From Elysia marginata (Eukaryota > Mollusca > Gastropoda > Plakobranchidae), in the NCBI GenBank assembly GCA_019649035.1, contig BMAT01004906.1, positions 202,203 to 230,797 of the forward strand: a DNA stretch of 28,595 nucleotides. Reading direction: 5' to 3'. Position 1 is the stretch's first letter. Each line of letters begins with the position of its first letter. Both the position numbers and the translations under genes were made by a program. This document shows positions 22,929 to 28,595 of this stretch, one piece after another. The notes under the pieces were generated by a model, which saw nothing but the letters and a program-made list of their open reading frames with translations, ran no database searches and was not told where the DNA came from.

Positions 22929-23086
22929 GCCGCAGAGCCAGAGGGAGGCCAAGAATGACGCGGAGGAGAGAAACAGAGGCAGAGATGGCATCTACAGAGA
23001 AGACATGGAAAGAACTGGAAGAGTTAGCACAAGATAGGATGGTGTCGAGGACCTTTGTTGACGGCCTGTGCTTCCCGGGGATCTGA
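22929..23086 (+). mobile_element. Non-LTR retrotransposon remnant: C-terminal end of the reverse transcriptase ORF
   Basis: The plus-strand frame reads GRPRMTRRRETEAEMAS, then TWKELEELAQDR and VDGLCFPGI, and then a TGA at 23084-23086. This is the familiar end of many LINE ORF2 proteins (GRP-x-TWRR, TW-x-x-L, A-x-DR, V-x-GLC). A purine-rich GCGAAGAAGAAGAA tail follows. Only the last 50 or so codons survive, so this is a 5'-truncated dead copy. It ends about 70 bp from the stop codon of the RING gene, on the opposite strand. Confidence 0.72.
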
Positions 23087-23158
23087 GAGGCGAAGAAGAA
23101 GAATTCTTGCCCACCACACACTATTATTTTGCCAGATTGCTTCTTATTTGTTTGGGAA

Positions 23159-26100
23159 TCAGTGGCCTGTCACAGGGTAGCATATCGCATTCATCACGAC
23201 TTTAAATACAGTCCTTTCTACATGGCCGTCCATAGAGTAACCCATTACCATGAAGAACAGTACCAAGAAGCTCAGGCAAATCAGCTGGCCCCATGGAAGC
23301 GTGGTAAAGAGTTTGAAAGCGACGAAAAGGGTTACGAGACTCAAGCCTCTGATGATGTGAAAGCTTAAGGGACTCCGGGCGTCTCCTCTTCGATGGTGAA
23401 AGAGTAGCCCACCTTTGCCCACGCTGAAGAGGCAGAATTTCAAAAGACCGACAGTAACTACCATGAAAATGAGATAAATTGCAAACATGGAACCTCCTAC
23501 ACAAAGGGCAGAAATCCAGGCGACGCTTTTAATCGCTTCTATGGCTTTGACCAGACGGGATGGGTTCGGGCGTTGGTTCGGGCGTTGGTTGTGGCGCACC
23601 ATCCCCAGCTTCTGGCGTGGAGGTGGACTGCCTGAGTAACTGGGGAGCCTGGAGTTTTGGAGCCCGCACTTTTCGTCCTGCAAATATTGCAGTCTCTCCT
23701 GGTATCTACGTGGATACTTTGAGTGAATGATCTCGTCTAGTTCTGGAAGAGACAGATGAACAAAGGCTCGTTGTAGGTGAGAGGCCTAAGGAAATTAGTT
23801 TGTGGATACATTGCTTTCCTAAAACAATTACAACTAGAGGGGTGGGTGCGATCGAAGTGCTGCTTTCTCAGACAAAAATGATATCTTTTTTATTCTTTAC
23901 AGTTTTTGAAGATGTCAGTCATATATACGTCGAGTAGGGCTATTGGCTCTGAGAACACTTGGCTTAAAAAATCCTTAAAAATGATGGTACGACTTTGCAG
24001 ATGTGGTGACATTTAAATAGCCGGAGAAAAGGACAATCACCGTAAACTGTAATCGAAAACCATACCTTTTGTGGCGCAAAATACTTTAGCTTTTATCATG
24101 CTTTGTGATTCAGCGTGTGATAAAAAAATTCTACGTACATGTATTTTAAAGAGAAAACTATTACGTTAAACAGACTCTTTATAGACTGATGAAAATTTTA
24201 AAGAATGTAATGTGTATATCGCTTTGATCAGTCTGACCAACCTACCTCCTTTGGTCTGACATTTTGCTATAGGCCCTCGGCAGATTGGACAGAGCACTAG
24301 CACCTGCCTCCATTTCTCCGCTAAAGCAATCCTTCTGTCCTGACGTTGCCGTGGAGCCACCCGAGAAGCTGTGGAGTCCTGCAGTTGCCGTAAACATACC
24401 TCGCAAAACACGTGACCACAAGGGCGAACCTCGTGCGGCCTCACCATTACGTCATAGCAGATGGCGCATGTGTGTTCGTAGTCATTTAACAGTTCCGGGG
24501 CATCCAGCCAATCACCATTTTCCCCAGCCTCTGCCTCAGAAGTAAGGGCAGTTTTGGGTGCCGCGGGATTTTCATGTTGCTCGGCCGCCGCTGGCGCCTC
24601 TCTGTCGCCTGGGCAAGTTGCTTTTGTCTTGTTCCCTCTTCGTAAAATACGATTGGCATGCCAGCATGCAGAGTTTTTCTGTTTACTCACAGATTCCTCA
24701 GAGTTTTTTTGCCTCCTTGACGTCTTAGGGGGCGCCACTTTACGGACCTCTTGCTGCGCGTTGTCTCTGTCGGCTTTTTCCATTTGCTGAGCTGCCCATT
24801 TATCGAAAGCGGCAGAGGGTTTGGGTGGAGAACCCTCAGGTTTTTGTTCCAGTGAAGGTGACCTGGCGCAAGCAGCTGATGCCTGGAGCTCTGTGGTCTG
24901 ATTGTCCTCTGCGGCATCGGTGCCACTGCTAGCATTGTTAGATTTATGGCTGTCCTTTTTGCGCCAAAAGAAAATCTTTCTCGTTTTCCTCTTTTTGTGG
25001 CCGATCTCCGCCTCTGCAGTCGCCATTGCAGCCAGGTTTTCTGTGAATGTTTTTTTTTTTCAAACAGGATTAGCGTAACTTTTCCTAAACTTGAGCAAAC
25101 GTTATCAATTCTTTTTAATCATCACGAAGGTGCTAATTATCCCAACGACATTCATTCTAACACTTTTTATAGTTTTGAAATATGACCATCGCTGGTTGTT
25201 TGTTTTTTTTAACCAATGCCTTTTCCCTACCACTTTCATCATTCTTATCGTGATCACGATCTAAATCAACTTCATCGTGATCGACACTTTCATCATCAAC
25301 ACGTTCGCAATTTTTTTACTCTCAATGATACCCAGTTATATTTTTTTAAAAAGTAGCGTCTTAAAGACTTCCTTATATGTTTACGGTGCAAAAAAAAAAG
25401 AAGTAAAAACAAGAAATAAAAGACTACGTTGTCATAATCCTACTGGATTCAATTACTAAACTAGAAGGAGGATGTTGAGGTAAAGACAGCAGATAACGCA
25501 TTTACAGCCTGACATTATGTAAGCCAGCCATACGATACTACTAGTAACTACTGTAACGTCACTTCCAATATTCCTAAGTCAGACATAGACAAAAATGGAA
25601 TGTACCTGTTTTTACGTTAAGCCCTTCTTGGTGCAAATTCTGATAAAAATTTAAAAAAAGAAGTACTGGGCCATTTTTTTTATTAATTGAAATGGAAGCA
25701 CCATGGCGATAAGATAAAACTAGTTTATTGAAAGTTGTATTTATTTTCTAATAGAGGAAAGCAAGGATGATTTATACGTAGATTCGTGTCAAAATTAATG
25801 CTCAAGTTTATTCTGTCATAGAATCCTACTCTTGCAAACATAAAAATAGATCTATACCTAAGATGAAGTTATGCCAACATTATTTGGCCTTTGGACTGCT
25901 GTTTTATTGGCAGCCGCTAACCCCTATTTCTCTCAACAAATTCTTCTTTGCTTTCCTTTATCTCATGGCCATTATCCAAAGCCTTTTAATTCGGAGAGCG
26001 GGCTGTGTTGCTGATTATACATTGTAATACTTCTTGTAGGCTAAATCTGAATTCAAGGCAAAATATTTCTTTTACAAAACTATAGAACTCAAGTCCAAAG

Positions 26101-27245
26101 CAAATGAGTCGGGTGTCTGAAATTTTAAGTTGAAAAAAAAATCACCCTATAAAAGTAGATTTATTACTCTCTGTTTTTTTTTTCAATAAAAATATGCATA
26201 ATATCTTTCCTCAAATTTCGATAATTATATGCAGTTTTAACGCCTGAAACTAAGCTCAGAAAATAATGCATTGTTTGAAGTACCATGGCCTTGCAATGAA
26301 ATTGCGACGTCCGGCTGAATTTCACTGGTCCCGAGACAGTACTCTAACTTATCTTTGGCTGCAGCTACACTTACCATCTGTCGTGTCTGGTTCTGGGTTT
26401 CTCTCCGTGTCCGATTCATCCGCGCTCTCCCCGTCTAAAGCTTGAAGGCGGTACGCTTTTCTTCTAGAAGAAAATTAATAAGTTTATGTATACTTGTACA
26501 TGTAATAATTGGTGAACCGATTCTTGCCTCGTGATATGTGGGCCTACAATGCCTTCACAACAGACACACACGCACAGACATATTGGACCTTGAAATGACT
26601 AAATTTACAATGGGGTGTTTCGGAATTGAGTATCAAATTTAAAGCTTTTATAAAATTTTTATCTTATTTAAGGGGGTTCGAGCTCTCGCTAACTAAGTTT
26701 GGCTTTCAATTCAAACACATGAAGGTTAAGAAATGCGTAAGATAATTACTTGTCGTGATCTTAAAACCTGTCGCTAGTGTGGGCATCACTAACTAGTGAA
26801 CATTTTCGATAAATAACTCACGTAACTAAATAACTCATGTAACTTTTTATTGACTGAATAAACTTGAGTCGAATAGAATGGAAAACACAAAGGCAAAAAC
26901 AAAGCAAAAACTTATGTGAGGTAAATTATTCAAAACATAGTCGAATACCGCAATGTTGAAAAACAACAACAAAGTCAATGAATGTATTTTAATGAAATTT
27001 TATATTAATTGAATAAACTCGAATTCAATTAAATTAAATTTCAATAAACTAGAAAAAGTAATGAAATCAGCAAACACGCACATAGGCCTAACGGAAACAT
27101 ATCCTTCAACTTACCGCTCTTTCCTTTCTTTTGCTTTTGTCTTGAGTGTGATGTTTTCTAGGCCCTCGCTCTCGTTATCAGCCTCAAACGGGTCCGCCTG
27201 TCTTTTTGTCCGCCTCTGGTTTCCTGGTGGTATGCACTCTGCCAT
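23159..27245 (-). CDS. RING finger (C3HC4) protein with C-terminal membrane domain, 4 exons, complete
   Basis: Exons are 27245-27115, 26463-26375, 25040-24246 and 23742-23159, all GT/AG with consistent phases (2, 1, 1). Together they give 532 residues and a stop. The ATG at 27245 is the first after an in-frame TAA; the ATG at 25026 is an internal Met (residue 79). Residues 1-260 are basic and low in complexity (KKRKTRK, FFWRKKDSHKSN). The RING has C265, C268, C281, H283, C286, C289, C324 and C327, with an unusually long 34-residue loop before the last CPIC pair. After the RING comes LDEIIHSKYPRRYQERLQ, a helical arginine-rich stretch. Hydrophobic segments lie at about 412-444, 466-487 and 489-509. 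There is no signal peptide. Inference: an E3 ubiquitin ligase anchored in an internal membrane, RING facing the cytosol, recruiting an E2. Substrate unknown and not matched to a named vertebrate RNF gene. A 12-bp direct repeat in exon 4 encodes NQRP twice (391-398). Confidence 0.78.
26840..27060 (+). repeat. Two retroposon 3' tails of AATAAACT type, in intron 1 of the RING gene
   Basis: ATTGACTGAATAAACTTGAG followed by TCGAATAGAATGG (from about 26850), and ATTGAATAAACTCGAATTCA followed by ATTAAATTAAATTTC (from about 27006). An AATAAACT(T/C)GA word followed by a short A/T-rich repeat is a usual end of small retroposed elements. Their bodies are not recognisable, so this is a weak call. Confidence 0.35.
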
Positions 27246-28248
27246 TGTTTGGTATCCAGTAATACTGTGGAGTATTAATTATGCTAAAGGAACTGGTTAT
27301 ATGAGCTTTGCATGAGTTTTGCTGTTTAAACTTAAAGAAGCAGCATCTTTTCACCGAAGTCACTAGTTGCTGGTGTTATTGAAAAGAGCTCAAAAACATT
27401 TTATTTGGCCTTTGAACTTCAGAAAATATTACTCACAGTTTGACAACTGATTTCACGGAGAAAAAAAAAATAAAAATAGGAATCGCATCAGTCTAAGGAA
27501 AGTGTTCCACAGCTGTCCGTCAGAATCAAACATAAATGTCTCCAATATGACAGGCGATGTATTAGGGAACGATAAGTGCCACCAAATGACTAAGAAATAA
27601 AACTTATCGGGAAGAAAAGACGAACTGTCTAAAAACGCAGCCTTAGTAAGCTCTATTTATAGAACATCCGCTACGCAAGTCTGACACGGCGCTCGCTATA
27701 TTTAGCAAAGACCCTCGAATGATTTGCAACTTCCCTCAGTTTAAACCTTGAGCCTGCCTTGAGAAGTATTCGCTTTAAGGCCGCCCCTCCGAACCGGTCG
27801 ATATGTCGATAGAGCTGATCGATGGGGGTTTCAGCAATCAGCGAAGCATGACCTGACACTTGACGAGGTCAGTTCCAAAAGCTTCCACGCTGGCGCTGGC
27901 TCTGTATCTGGTTCAGCTCAAGACCCCTGCAGACTCAGTGCTTCTTGCGTCACTCGGGGTCTTCAGATGGGTCACCCCATTCGACTTGCGTAGGTCCATA
28001 TATTGCTCCTACACATGGACTTCTACAATCGATGCCCCTACACTTTCAACCCTGAGTAAGTTTTTGCTGTGCGGAGAGAACGAGTTATGAATCCCATAGC
28101 ACCAACAATCCAAGCGGAAACCGAAGTTGCTGTCTGGACATTCTGGAAATCTGGTAATACTAATACATGTAGCTATCGAATGGGCAGTGGACAGTCCTAG
28201 CGGCTATTTCTGGACACGGTATGTGGCGGGCATTGATCGGGTGTTCGG
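27246..28248. other. 5' flank of the RING gene with a GC-richer block and an unassigned open frame
   Basis: The promoter of the RING gene should lie just right of 27245, but no TATA box stands out. From about 27660 to 28100 the base composition is clearly less AT-rich than the surroundings. There the minus-strand frame at 27859-27671 ends in a basic stretch (LKRILLKAGSRFKLREVANH), followed by a stop. It resembles coding sequence but I do not recognise it. It could be a last exon of another gene or part of a transposon. Confidence 0.35.
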
Positions 28249-28440
28249 TGGACTTTGAACTATCGGGGATACCCGCAAAGTTTATGTTTTATTCTGGTGC
28301 GAGTGGCTAATGAGACGATGGACTTTGAACCCTCAGGGAACATGCAATGTTTATGTTTTACTGTGGTCCGAGGGCTAGGAAGTGGACTTTGGACATCTGA
28401 ACCAAATTTACATTTTTAGGGGTCTAAAAGCCTAAGTTAA
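28249..28440. repeat. Imperfect tandem repeat, units of about 64-70 bp
   Basis: TGGACTTTGAAC recurs at 28249 and 28319, and as TGGACTTTGGAC at 28383. The first two are followed by CAA(A/T)GTTTATGTTTTA and then TGGT(G/C)CGAG; the third unit diverges. About 2.5 units in all. It may belong to a larger unclassified repeat. Confidence 0.6.
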
Positions 28441-28595
28441 GAATTTATGTTTGCAAAATAGAATGCCTACGGGCAATTTGTGATATTTCGGTTTACCTGT
28501 TAGTGTTTTTCTCCCTTGTTTACTCTCTTTATATCTAAGCTAACAAATCTTCAACTCCCTCTTTTTTTTTTCAAAACTAATCTTTATTTAAAACA

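Noticed and set aside
22741-23121. 126-codon minus-strand ORF
   Set aside because: It is mostly antisense to the LINE reverse transcriptase remnant, whose plus-strand frame has the recognisable motifs.

Overview
The window is nuclear DNA from an invertebrate animal, most likely a lophotrochozoan and probably a gastropod mollusc. The evidence is AT-rich sequence, genes split by GT-AG introns, a tRNA-derived SINE, non-LTR retrotransposon debris, a palindromic MITE and repeated TCTAGATC words of the sort common in gastropod genomes. The species assignment is inference. No bacterial, phage or CRISPR feature is visible. There is one assembly gap of 486 N at 16963-17448.

Left part (1-7969, minus strand): a gene of at least nine coding exons encodes a protein with two tandem nucleotidyltransferase-like modules, resembling the RlaP/YcgL type of predicted nucleotidyltransferase. 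All intron phases join without conflict into a 476-codon reading frame that runs off the left edge. The first module has lost the catalytic motif. The second keeps Gly-Ser and Asp-x-Asp.

Middle part (7970-16962): a 3.35 kb divergent intergenic region holds a complete 152-bp palindromic MITE, a LINE-like 3' tail and a SINE. It leads to TPGS1, the tubulin polyglutamylase complex subunit 1, on the plus strand. Six coding exons of TPGS1 (207 codons) are visible. The last exon or exons are not found and may lie in the N gap.

Right part (17449-28595): a cluster of minus-strand paralogues converges on TPGS1. The complete copy (23159-27245, four exons, 532 aa) is a C3HC4 RING finger protein with a basic, low-complexity N-terminal region and a C-terminal membrane domain. 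A second copy (17948-18972) keeps the N-terminal region and the membrane domain, but the zinc finger and its intron are gone through an apparent in-frame internal deletion. Its upstream leader exon survives only as a stop-containing relic (19740-19863). A third, shorter relic of the membrane domain (about 17469-17681) abuts the gap. The RING gene is flanked by retrotransposon remnants, including the C-terminal end of a LINE reverse transcriptase ORF just past its stop codon.

The three loci have no evident joint pathway. The best candidates for something undescribed are the RING/RING-less membrane paralogue cluster and the tandem active/degenerate nucleotidyltransferase protein.
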